This document shows, piece after piece, positions 1 to 7,455 of a stretch of DNA of 64,000 bases. A model generated the notes under the pieces. That model did not search any database, was not told where the DNA came from, and saw only the letters and a program-made list of their open reading frames with translations. Positions within the stretch are counted from its first letter, which is position 1, and each line of letters starts with the position of its first letter. Both the position numbers and the translations under genes were made by a program. The DNA comes from Acetatifactor sp. (GTDB taxonomy: Bacteria > Bacillota > Clostridia > Lachnospirales > Lachnospiraceae): positions 38,463 to 102,462 of the forward strand of contig JAILLF010000044.1 of assembly GCA_024693365.1 (NCBI GenBank). The letters are read 5' to 3'.

Positions 1-451
1 TTTCTACAAAGTACAAAAGACCAACGGCAAGGATTACCGGGATCACGCTGGAATGGTAGATCGCAGGCTGGATCGGGAGACCCAGAAAGCTTAATCCCTG
101 ATTGTTTTCCAAAACGGCAACGACGTCGGGATAGAGCATGGCAACGGGGATCAGCAGTGAGATGAAGGGATCCGTCTTCCATTGCTTTGATGCCGTCAGG
201 GCCAAAAAGAAGGGCAGAAAGTAAAAGAATCCGTCGGATGCGGCGTAGAAGACGGCATAAAGGCCGCTTTGGGTGGAGAGTACGCCGAAATTGACCAGCA
301 AAATAAGGATGCTCTTTAGGATGCTGGCGGCAGTAAGACAGCCGATGATGGGCAAAAACAATCCGGTGATCTGGCTGATGACTTTTTTATATCCTGATTC
401 TTTTGTGGCTTCTGCGGAGTTTGCAAAAGCACTGTTGATTGATTTCTTCAC
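1..451 (-). CDS. PTS transporter subunit EIIC (partial)
   Basis: Membrane-embedded EIIC subunit of a sugar phosphotransferase system. It translocates a sugar that is phosphorylated on entry, and the sequence resembles the beta-glucoside/sucrose-type EIIC family. The reading frame runs off the window start, so only about 150 N-terminal residues are visible. They begin at a GTG (449-451) and continue with QITGLFLPIIGCLTAASIL, followed by several hydrophobic segments typical of EIIC. An AGGATT lies about 7-12 nt upstream of the GTG. There is no EIIB domain N-terminal to it in this stretch, so EIIA/EIIB domains, if present, lie downstream outside the window. The reverse transcriptase gene ends 38 nt upstream on the same strand, in the place where an antiterminator or phospho-sugar regulator would often sit. 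Substrate cannot be assigned. Confidence 0.8.
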   Translation of the reverse strand, partial: MKKSINSAFANSAEATKESGYKKVISQITGLFLPIIGCLTAASILKSILILLVNFGVLSTQSGLYAVFYAASDGFFYFLPFFLALTASKQWKTDPFISLLIPVAMLYPDVVAVLENNQGLSFLGLPIQPAIYHSSVIPVILAVGLLYFVE

Positions 452-489
452 GGTTTGTAATCCTATTCTTTATCAATGATTTTGTTGTG

Positions 490-1875
490 TTACGGACGCC
501 CGGATGAATGTTCTTTTGAAAACTGATGGTAGGCATTTACCAGGGTTTGGTATCCTAGGGCTTTTAAGTCTTCATAGCGCGCATTGTACCTGGCTTTTGT
601 GTGTTTTCCGGTGAGCAAGGTGCGGATGCACTCCTGTGCGTAAAGGTCGATGACGTGGAGACTGTCCGTGACGGTGAGCGTCGGAAAATACCAATAGCTC
701 CAGGAGAGATCGTTTTCCGCGGGACTTTCTAAGAGCTTGCGGTGAAAAGTGCGGATAAAAGCCTTAGCCGGCTTTTCACTCAATAGGTCATTTCGTTTTT
801 GCCAGCGTTGCAGGGCCCTCACCTTGCGGCGCATTTTTTTCTTGATCTTTTGGACGGAGACGGGCGATACGTCCACCTGACCGTCCCGCACAAAAAAACC
901 TAGGAAGAGAAAGCCTTCTTCCGGGGTGCGAAACTCTTCCTTCGCCGGATTGACGGCGAGCCCTTTCTGCGAAAGAAAACTTCGAATTGCATCGGCATGG
1001 CATCGGACTTCTTCCATGGAATCCCCGAAGACGATGACGTCATCGCTGTAACGGGCATAGGGAATACCCTGATCAAAAAAGAACTGATCCATGTCGCGAA
1101 GGTACAGGTTTGCGTAAAAGCAAGCCAGCGGCGTGCCTGCCATGATGCCTTTTTGTTCCCGGATCAGATTGCTTTCAGGTGACGGGCCGCCCGTCACGAA
1201 GGGCTCCGTCAGGAGGGACTTTAAGAAGAAAAACAGTGACGGATCGTCCATTGTCACGGCTTCCAGCTCCGGAAGGAGTCTTTCGATGGGAATGGAATTA
1301 AAGTAATTGCTGATGTCGACTTTATAGGAATACTTTCGTTGCAAGTCCGGAATTTGATGAAGCCGTCGGATGGCATCCTTGGCACTTTTGTTTGGACGAA
1401 ACGAAAACAGGTTGTCGCTAAACAGTCCGTCATACTTTCGGAGAAGCAGATAGGTCAAAAGCTTTAGAACGAGGTTCTCGGCCTCAGGATACGTATAAAC
1501 CACGCGCTTTTTCCGGGAGCTTTGCTTACTGATGACGGACTTCCGGGGCAAGGGAAATTGGACGCCGGAAGCTTCTTCTTCCCCGGAGGCAGGAAATTGG
1601 ACGCCGGAAGCTTCTTCCCCGGAGGCAGGAAATTGGACGCCGGAAGCTTCTTCCCCGGAGGCAGGAAATTGGACGCCGGAAGTAGGGCATTCTTCCGCGG
1701 AAGCCGTCTGTTGGGAAGTGATTTGCCAGATTTCCTCGCAGACGGGCAGGTACCCTTGCACTTCAATAAACTCCCGCAGGCTCTGGGCGGCAGCCCCTTG
1801 GCAGGCGAGAGACGTCTTATATGCATAAAATTTTTCCCAGACTTCCTTCTGGGAGAGACTGTCCAGTAAAGACAT
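490..1875 (-). CDS. stand-alone reverse transcriptase with tandem-repeat linker
   Basis: RNA-templated DNA polymerase of 461 aa. The start ATG at 1873-1875 is preceded by GAGG at usual spacing; the frame is open further upstream, but that extension covers the structured RNA. Seen: an N-terminal region (about 1-60), a 12-residue repeat GVQFPASGEEAS of 3.5 copies (66-107), then the RT palm and fingers with NLFSFRPNKSAKDAI, motif A KVDISNYF (Asp about 187), KGIMAGTPLACFYANLYL, catalytic YSDD (about 276-279) and GFLFLGFF. The C-terminus has a basic thumb-like VQKIKKKMRRKVR. There is no En/HNH domain, and group II intron RNA domains V/VI are not evident. The FRPNKS and SVQKIK motifs look group II-like; the upstream RNA looks retron-like. 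Possible roles are retron, a DRT-type defence RT or a G2L RT. The RT assignment is sure; the class is not. Confidence 0.9.
   Translation of the reverse strand: MSLLDSLSQKEVWEKFYAYKTSLACQGAAAQSLREFIEVQGYLPVCEEIWQITSQQTASAEECPTSGVQFPASGEEASGVQFPASGEEASGVQFPASGEEEASGVQFPLPRKSVISKQSSRKKRVVYTYPEAENLVLKLLTYLLLRKYDGLFSDNLFSFRPNKSAKDAIRRLHQIPDLQRKYSYKVDISNYFNSIPIERLLPELEAVTMDDPSLFFFLKSLLTEPFVTGGPSPESNLIREQKGIMAGTPLACFYANLYLRDMDQFFFDQGIPYARYSDDVIVFGDSMEEVRCHADAIRSFLSQKGLAVNPAKEEFRTPEEGFLFLGFFVRDGQVDVSPVSVQKIKKKMRRKVRALQRWQKRNDLLSEKPAKAFIRTFHRKLLESPAENDLSWSYWYFPTLTVTDSLHVIDLYAQECIRTLLTGKHTKARYNARYEDLKALGYQTLVNAYHQFSKEHSSGRP
1553..1682 (-). repeat. 36-bp in-frame tandem repeat inside the RT gene
   Basis: About 3.6 head-to-tail copies start at 1553, 1592, 1628 and 1664. 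Copies 2 and 3 are identical over 36 bp, copy 1 has three extra bases (an additional TTC on the + strand), and copy 4 is cut off after 19 bp. Both the unit length and the 3-nt indel preserve frame, so only the linker length between the N-terminal region and the RT fingers changes. This is a variable-number repeat candidate. There are no spacers, so it is not CRISPR. Confidence 0.9.
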
Positions 1876-1938
1876 TTCGGGATCCTCGGATGGCGTTTGC
1901 CTAGTCACGCGTATGTGTGGCTTTGGATGGTTACATAT

Positions 1939-2081
1939 AAAAAACAGGAAGAGAAAAGGGTTAAAATTCAAGGAAATTCCTTGAATTCTACGGGATCGTA
2001 CGTGAAACGGCTGCCTGCGAAACCATGGATTGTTTCACGCCGGACCCACCACAGGCGCTAAGCGTTCTCTTCCTGTTTTTT
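1939..2081 (-). ncRNA. candidate RT-associated structured RNA (retron msr-msd-like)
   Basis: A segment bounded by a perfect 17-bp inverted repeat: AAAAAACAGGAAGAGAA at 1939-1955 and its reverse complement at 2065-2081. It lies in the RT's orientation with its 3' end 63 nt upstream of the RT start. Between the arms are a 10-bp hairpin (1965-1974 with 1978-1987, 3-nt loop) and an 8-bp stem (2001-2008 with 2032-2039). Read on the minus strand, the first bases after the 5' arm are CGCTTAGCG, containing the TTAGC seen at the branching guanosine of the classic Eco1 retron. Long terminal a1/a2 repeats, internal hairpins and a downstream RT are the retron layout. The RT's own motifs are not clearly retron-type, so another RT-linked ncRNA class is equally possible. 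Confidence 0.55.
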
Positions 2082-2113
2082 GGCGTTGATCGTATGTAGT
2101 TACTTAGTTGCGA

Positions 2114-2635
2114 TCACTGGTTCAGGGCTTTGCTGGTGCGCTCAAGGACATATGCCTTGGTGTTCCACCAACCCTGATGATTGTAGTAGAATCTGAGATA
2201 CGGCACGCGCTCCTTGTAGCAGTTGCGGCGGATGCTCTCGGCAGAGCTGGTATCGGACATCAGCTCCACGACCAAGGCCTTTGCCTCGCCGCTCCAAAAA
2301 GTAATCACGGTTGCGCTGCCCTTGCGAACGGGTTCCGTCGTCAGGCGGTACGCGGGAAAATTCTTGGAATAAACGTCAAGGAAGTACTGATCATAGGTGC
2401 CGGGATAATTAAACTGATTTTCCTCATTGGGCATCGTGGGCCCCCAGGAAAATCCGGACTCCGCACCGGAAGAAGAGGGCGCGGGTGCCGTGGACGCAGA
2501 TCTTGCGTTGGTTGCGGCAGAACTGGAATTTACTGCGGCGTTTACGGCATTGGTAGCTTCTTTTGCCACGGTTTCAGCGGCATTTTTTAGTTTGTCAGCG
2601 ACGTTGGAACCAAACAGTTTGTCTAGAAAGCCCAT
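2114..2635 (-). CDS. hypothetical protein (MGFLDKLFG family)
   Basis: A 173-aa protein of unknown role, starting at ATG 2633-2635 with GGGGGA about 6-11 nt upstream. It opens with an amphipathic MGFLDKLFGSNVADKLKN, followed by an Ala/Ser/Thr-rich low-complexity stretch (about 20-60), then a compact C-terminal domain rich in aromatic residues (FNYPGTYDQYFLDVYSKNFP, YLRFYYNHQGWWNTKAY). There is no signal peptide and no membrane span. Similar proteins with this N-terminus are common hypotheticals in Lachnospiraceae. It is the first gene downstream of a good promoter, and the structured RNA begins 32 nt after its stop, so it may be co-transcribed with the RNA and the RT. Whether it is part of an RT system is only a positional inference. 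Confidence 0.7.
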   Translation of the reverse strand: MGFLDKLFGSNVADKLKNAAETVAKEATNAVNAAVNSSSAATNARSASTAPAPSSSGAESGFSWGPTMPNEENQFNYPGTYDQYFLDVYSKNFPAYRLTTEPVRKGSATVITFWSGEAKALVVELMSDTSSAESIRRNCYKERVPYLRFYYNHQGWWNTKAYVLERTSKALNQ

Positions 2636-2678
2636 GTGTATTCCCCCTTTATTTTTCGATGGAAGTATGCTAATGTTT

Positions 2679-2707
2679 ATTATAATCAAAGAAAAGATGC
2701 ATGACAA
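2679..2707 (-). promoter_or_regulatory. sigma-A promoter for the hypothetical-ncRNA-RT transcript
   Basis: On the minus strand TTGTCA (2702-2707) and TATAAT (2679-2684) are separated by 17 nt, about 40 nt upstream of the 2635 start. The same 100 bp also holds the start of the divergent YkoS-like gene. No terminator was seen between this gene and the RT. Confidence 0.65.
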
Positions 2708-2739
2708 GCATTTTCTTTTGTCTATTGGAGCGTTGCATA

Positions 2740-4581
2740 ATGAAAAATCTGATCAAAACCTTGGACCGGTGCTTGCGCTGGTTCGATCATAAACCATTAT
2801 GGCTATTTGGCTTTCTTCTGTTCGCCGTCGCGTTTGCCCCCATCGCCGCGTTAGGGGAGGGGTGCGTGTTTGCGTGGCATGATCAGTTAGATGAGTCCAT
2901 GATGAATTACGTGTTAACCGCGAGGCACTTGGGACAAAGCGAGATTCCGGAAATGATGGGAGGCATCCGTGCCAGCGGAATGACGCCTTCGGCAATTTTG
3001 TTTTTGCCGTTGTTTTCGTTGTTTTCGCCGTTGAAGGCATTTCTGATCGCTTATGTTTTTATCTTTTTCTGTGCCTTCCTGGGGATGTATTTTCTGGTAA
3101 GGGAGCTGACGGAAAGCAATCTTCTGGCGGTTGCAACTGCATCATGCTTTGCAATGTTGCCGTATTACGTGATCTACGGCTTGTCACAGATGGGGATCCC
3201 GATGGTGATCTTGGGCTTCTTGTATTTATGCAGGAAAAAAAGGATCCTTCCCGCCCTTGGCATGATCGCCCTGTTTGGCTTTTGCAGCCATCTGGTGCTT
3301 ACGGGATACTGCGTCCTCGGCTTTGCCGTGCTTCTGATCTTGTATCGCCTGATACGCAAGGAAGAGATCAAGCATTGTCTGATTGGATTCTTTGTATTGC
3401 TTGGCACCTACGTGATCTCGTGCTTTCACCTTTTTCAGGAAATCTTGTTTGGCACGGGGGATTTTGTCAGCCACCGCGTGGAGACGGTCAGCGGCAGTCA
3501 GCCCTTTTTTGAAACGGTATGGACCATACTGAAGGAAGGCTCCCAGCATATGTACGGCTATCAGGGAACACTGATTTTGCCCATGATCCTCCTGCTGGTC
3601 GCAGGCGTGTTTTTCCTGCGTGTTTGGGAGAAGGAGCGCAGGGCCAGGTATTGGATCGCCCTGGGCGGTTTTGTTATTTTAGTAGGCATCGCTGTCTTTT
3701 TTGGAATCTGTAAGTCGGAAATCGTGGTACGATGGAAGAACAGTCAGACGGGGTTTCTTCGGTATTTCCAGATGGAGCGATTCTATTGGCTGTATCCCGC
3801 AGGGTGGCTTTTGGAGCTTGCCATGATCATTTCCTGTTGGTGGCCAATCCGTAAGGAAGGCGCTGACGAAAAGGGGGCAGAAAAGGAAGACGCAGGCAGA
3901 ATTATAGCGGGGAAGGAAGGCGAAGCCGGAAAAACGTACGGCAGTCGGGGAAAGCTTTGGCAGAGCGAGACGATCCTTTGCGTGATCTTCGCAGGAATCC
4001 TGTTGCCGGTAGTCATAAAGATTGCGGCAAATTCCTTTTTCTATCAGAACGTCAATCAGTATAACAACAGGACCAGGCCGGAGATCACGGGTTATATTAC
4101 CTGGGAAGGTTATTACTCCGAGGACGTCATGAAGCAGATTGAAGAAGAGATCGGCAAGGATAGGAAAACCTATCGCGTTGCACATCTTGGCATGAATCCC
4201 GGCGTTTCCCTCATGCACGGATTCTACACGGTTGACGGTTATTCTAACAATTACTCTCTGGAGTATAAGCACAAATTCCGCAAGGTCATCGCAAAGGAAT
4301 TGGAAAAGGTACCGGCAACGGCAAGTTATTTTGATGATTGGGGAAGCCGGTGTTATCTCTACAATTCCCAGTCGGGCACGGCATACATGCTTTCGAAGCG
4401 GGATCAGGTCAAGTATCAGGGCTTGGAGTTTGACCTGGATGCCTTGAAGGATCTTGGATGTGAATATCTTTTCTCTGCCGGGGAGATCCTGGACGCGGAG
4501 CAAACGGGACTAAAGCCCATGGGCTATTTTGAGTCGGATACTTCCTATTGGGGAATCTGGTTATATGAATTGAAAAAGTGA
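2740..4581 (+). CDS. YkoS-like polytopic membrane protein (DUF6044-type)
   Basis: A 613-aa integral membrane protein. ATG 2740 has GGAG at 2727-2730; an earlier in-frame ATG lacks a site. About eleven hydrophobic segments run from residue 15 to about 440. They are preceded by the conserved-looking HDQLDESMMNYVLTARHL loop and interrupted by a Lys/Glu-rich cytoplasmic loop. The last 170 residues are extracellular and end in GIWLYELK. The order (N-terminal membrane bundle, C-terminal soluble domain) resembles the YkoS/DUF6044 proteins of Firmicutes, which are glycosyltransferase-C-like and of unknown reaction. It stands alone and ends at a bidirectional terminator shared with the convergent ABC-F gene. 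Confidence 0.75.
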   Translation: MKNLIKTLDRCLRWFDHKPLWLFGFLLFAVAFAPIAALGEGCVFAWHDQLDESMMNYVLTARHLGQSEIPEMMGGIRASGMTPSAILFLPLFSLFSPLKAFLIAYVFIFFCAFLGMYFLVRELTESNLLAVATASCFAMLPYYVIYGLSQMGIPMVILGFLYLCRKKRILPALGMIALFGFCSHLVLTGYCVLGFAVLLILYRLIRKEEIKHCLIGFFVLLGTYVISCFHLFQEILFGTGDFVSHRVETVSGSQPFFETVWTILKEGSQHMYGYQGTLILPMILLLVAGVFFLRVWEKERRARYWIALGGFVILVGIAVFFGICKSEIVVRWKNSQTGFLRYFQMERFYWLYPAGWLLELAMIISCWWPIRKEGADEKGAEKEDAGRIIAGKEGEAGKTYGSRGKLWQSETILCVIFAGILLPVVIKIAANSFFYQNVNQYNNRTRPEITGYITWEGYYSEDVMKQIEEEIGKDRKTYRVAHLGMNPGVSLMHGFYTVDGYSNNYSLEYKHKFRKVIAKELEKVPATASYFDDWGSRCYLYNSQSGTAYMLSKRDQVKYQGLEFDLDALKDLGCEYLFSAGEILDAEQTGLKPMGYFESDTSYWGIWLYELKK

Positions 4582-4583
4582 CA

Positions 4584-4621
4584 AAAACGGAGAGCCGTCA
4601 GTCAGACGTACTCTCCGTTTT
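4584..4621. terminator. bidirectional terminator between convergent genes
   Basis: AAAACGGAGAG pairs with CTCTCCGTTTT around a 16-nt loop, with A-runs and T-runs on the two sides, so it can serve both the YkoS-like gene and the ABC-F gene. Its right arm overlaps the last codons of the ABC-F gene. Confidence 0.75.
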
Positions 4622-6449
4622 CTATTCTGATCGCAAGTTCTTCCAAGTATGCCCAGCGGTCCATTTTCTGCTCCAAAAGGGCCTCAGCTTCTTCCTTTTC
4701 CTTAGCGATCTGGCCAAGCTTGATGAAGTCACTGGAATGCTTTAGGTAATCCTGATCCAGCTTGGCGATCTTTTCTTCAATTGCCTCGATCTCACTCTCA
4801 ATCGTCTCGTAATCCTTTTGCTCCTGATAGGAGAATTTAAGCTTGCGCTTCCGGTCGGATCGCCAGTTGGCGCCGGAAGAGCCTTCAGCGTTTTTGTCGG
4901 CGTCAGTGCGGGAAGGAGCAGAGGCATCCTCCGAGTGTTTTGCCGTGTCGGCAAGAATTTCATCCCTGCGGATTGCATAGTCCGTGTATCCGCCTTCATA
5001 TTGCTTTAGAACGCCGCCCTTTTCAAAGGCGAAGATCCGGCGGACAATGCGGTCGAGGAAATAGCGGTCGTGGCTTACGGTGATGACAATTCCGGGGAAG
5101 CTGTCGAGGTAATCCTCGAGAATCTGCAGGGTGGTCACGTCAAGGTCATTTGTAGGTTCGTCCAGAATTAGGACGTTAGGGGCGCTCATTAGCACCTTGC
5201 ATAAGTGCAGGCGTCTGCGCTCGCCGCCGGAGAGCTTTCCGAGGAGACCATATTGATCCTCGCCCTCGAAGAGAAACTTTTCCAGCATTCTTGCGGCGCT
5301 GATCTTGCCTTCCGGTGTTTCCACGAATTCGGCTTCGTCACGAATATAGTCAATGACGCGCTGATTTGGATTCATGACGGAAGTGTCAGTTTCTTGCGCG
5401 TAGTAGCTGATCTTGACGGTCTGGCCGATTTCCACGGTTCCCGCATCTTGTTTCTCCAAACCGAGGATGATCTTCATGAGGGTTGATTTTCCGCAACCGT
5501 TCGGACCGATGAAGCCCACGCGGTCATCGCGCAGAAAATTGTAGGAAAAGTCCTTGATCAAAACCTGATCGCCATAGGACTTGCTGACGTTACAGAGTTC
5601 AACGGTGGTTCTTCCAAGGCGCGAGGAGAGGGATGAGATTTCAACGCGGCCGTCTTCGACGGGACCTTTGGCATTTTTCAGTTCCTCAAAGCGTTCCAGG
5701 CGGGCCTTTTGCTTGGTAGTACGGGCCCTGGCGCCCCTTTGCACCCACGCAAGCTCAGTTCTCAGGATGGACGCACGCTTTCTTGCGCTGGCGCGCTCCA
5801 TGTCCTCGCGCTGCATCTTGAGCTCCAGATATCCTGCATAATTGGCCTCATAGGAATAAAGGGAACCCTTGTCGACCTCGACAATGCGGGTACATACGCT
5901 GTCGAGGAAATAGCGGTCATGGGTCACCATGCATAAGGTTCCGCGGTAGTTTCGAAGCGTTTTTTCCAACCAATCGGACATTTCGCCGTCCAGGTGGTTG
6001 GTGGGCTCGTCCAAAACCAGAATTTCTGCGGGGGACAAGAGAACGCTCACAAGCGCAAGGCGCTTTCGCTGACCGCCGGAGAGCTCGCCGCAGGGCTGGA
6101 AAAAGTCCGTGACGCCCAGTCTCGTCAGCATGCTTTTGGCATCGCCCTCAAGCGTCGAGGCATTATCCTCACGGCGATTCTCCTTCATCACGGCCTCCAG
6201 GACGGTCTCCTTTGGCGGAAACGAAGGAGATTGGGGAAGAAAGCGGACAAGATGGTTATTCGCCAAGGTACGGTTTCCCTCGTCAGGCTCCTCTAAGCCG
6301 GCGACGAGCTTTAATAGCGTGGATTTGCCTGTCCCGTTAATGCCGATAATCCCCACCTTTTCCCCCTCCTGAAGAAAGAAGGAACAATGGTCAAAAATTT
6401 TTCTCTGGCCAAAGGCCAAACTAACGTCATCCAAAGACAAAACGTTCAC
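4602..6449 (-). CDS. ABC-F family ATPase, Uup-like
   Basis: A 615-aa cytosolic twin-ATPase that acts on ribosomes or stalled translation rather than as a transporter. First cassette: Walker A GINGTGKST, signature LSGGQRKR, Walker B ILVLDEPTNHLD. It is followed by the charged inter-domain linker typical of ABC-F (about 190-270). Second cassette: GPNGCGKST, LSGGERRR, ILDEPTNDLD. The C-terminus (about 535-600) is a coiled coil as in Uup. Membrane domains are absent. It is the last gene of a minus-strand operon with the CPBP protease 10 nt upstream. Uup itself, YdiF/EttA-like translation factors and antibiotic-protection ABC-F proteins share this layout; the C-terminal coiled coil favours Uup. 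Confidence 0.93.
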   Translation of the reverse strand: MNVLSLDDVSLAFGQRKIFDHCSFFLQEGEKVGIIGINGTGKSTLLKLVAGLEEPDEGNRTLANNHLVRFLPQSPSFPPKETVLEAVMKENRREDNASTLEGDAKSMLTRLGVTDFFQPCGELSGGQRKRLALVSVLLSPAEILVLDEPTNHLDGEMSDWLEKTLRNYRGTLCMVTHDRYFLDSVCTRIVEVDKGSLYSYEANYAGYLELKMQREDMERASARKRASILRTELAWVQRGARARTTKQKARLERFEELKNAKGPVEDGRVEISSLSSRLGRTTVELCNVSKSYGDQVLIKDFSYNFLRDDRVGFIGPNGCGKSTLMKIILGLEKQDAGTVEIGQTVKISYYAQETDTSVMNPNQRVIDYIRDEAEFVETPEGKISAARMLEKFLFEGEDQYGLLGKLSGGERRRLHLCKVLMSAPNVLILDEPTNDLDVTTLQILEDYLDSFPGIVITVSHDRYFLDRIVRRIFAFEKGGVLKQYEGGYTDYAIRRDEILADTAKHSEDASAPSRTDADKNAEGSSGANWRSDRKRKLKFSYQEQKDYETIESEIEAIEEKIAKLDQDYLKHSSDFIKLGQIAKEKEEAEALLEQKMDRWAYLEELAIRIENGEYV

Positions 6450-6459
6450 GAATGCGTCC

Positions 6460-7416
6460 TCACTTATCAGTTTGTGATTTTACTGCGACTAGGGTCGATT
6501 CGGCTTTATGGGTGCGATGAAGAAGGTAAAAGCCGGCTATGATCATGGAGATGCCAATGATCAGGAAACACTGTAATTCCTTGAGACTAGTTTCCTGAAA
6601 AAAGTAAGCAAATATGGTTCCGGCAGAGTTGAAGGTGCAATGCATTAAAAAGGTACTGAAAATGGAACCGGTGTACTCTGCGGCAATGCAAAAGATACAA
6701 CCCATGGCAGAGGCATATACAAACCATATGGGATTTCCGTGAACCCAGCCAAAGAGCAGGGAAGAGATCGCGATGCCGATCCACTTGGGAAGCGCTTTGT
6801 CAAAACGGCTGAGCATGAGACCTCGGAAGGTCAGTTCCTCCGTCAAGGGAGCGATGAGGGCTTGCGCAATCATGGAAACGGCAAAGGATCCTTCGGAGCC
6901 AAAACTGGAGGATTCCGTATAACTCTCCATCAATGATTCGGGCAGGAGACTCAGAACGGCATCAATAAAAAAGTAGAAACCTAACGTAAGCAGCACCATG
7001 GCGGGAAGATACCTTGGGGAAAACTTCCGGAACTGGGTCTCTTCAAAGAAGTTCTTTTTGTGCAAAGCAAAGAAGATGAGCAGAAAGACCACGAGGATAA
7101 AACCGTAGAGGCACAAAAGGCCGTTGGTATTCGCAAGTGCCTTGTTGTATGCTTCTTCAACGATTTGCCCGGCTACGTCAGTCATTTGTGAGGAATTCAT
7201 TTCCGTATTGGAGCCGCGAGCTGCCAGTAGCTTAAATACGTAGTAAATCATTAGAATGTAGGTGGCTGCGACTTGAGAAACAATAAAAAGCAAAAAATAA
7301 CACAGGCCCTTCATCAACTGAAAGAAACAATTGGTTTCCTTCGGCGAACCGTTGGGAGTTGGTGCTTGGGGAAATTCTTCTTGAGATGACGATATTTCGT
7401 CAAAATAATCCGACAT
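6460..7416 (-). CDS. CPBP family intramembrane metalloprotease
   Basis: A 318-aa membrane protease of the CAAX-protease/bacteriocin-processing (Abi) family. ATG 7414-7416 is preceded by AGGAG. The soluble N-terminus is acidic and Pro-rich, followed by about eight transmembrane segments. The family's motifs are visible: the EE-R box in APLTEELTFRGLM, the FGWVHGN segment, and HCTFNSAG near the end, supplying Glu and His ligands. Natural substrates of this family in Firmicutes are mostly unknown; some process prenylated or bacteriocin-related peptides. It sits between a G3E GTPase (39 nt upstream) and Uup (10 nt downstream), with no bacteriocin gene nearby. Confidence 0.9.
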   Translation of the reverse strand: MSDYFDEISSSQEEFPQAPTPNGSPKETNCFFQLMKGLCYFLLFIVSQVAATYILMIYYVFKLLAARGSNTEMNSSQMTDVAGQIVEEAYNKALANTNGLLCLYGFILVVFLLIFFALHKKNFFEETQFRKFSPRYLPAMVLLTLGFYFFIDAVLSLLPESLMESYTESSSFGSEGSFAVSMIAQALIAPLTEELTFRGLMLSRFDKALPKWIGIAISSLLFGWVHGNPIWFVYASAMGCIFCIAAEYTGSIFSTFLMHCTFNSAGTIFAYFFQETSLKELQCFLIIGISMIIAGFYLLHRTHKAESTLVAVKSQTDK

Positions 7417-7455
7417 TGGGTTTCTCCTTTCGATTGCCATGGGTATCGTTACGCG

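Noticed and set aside
1553-1682. Possible short CRISPR array
   Set aside because: Contiguous coding repeats without spacers.
1464-1869. Open frames on both strands over the 36-bp repeats
   Set aside because: They arise because a 36-bp tandem repeat keeps all frames open. No ribosome sites; the RT frame explains the region.
490-1971. Group II intron
   Set aside because: No domain V-like hairpin or intron boundaries were recognised, and the RT lacks an endonuclease domain; the inverted-repeat RNA lies upstream instead of surrounding the gene.
3679-4503. 274-codon minus-strand frame in the YkoS-like gene
   Set aside because: Shadow of the membrane-protein gene, which has the correct start site and family features.
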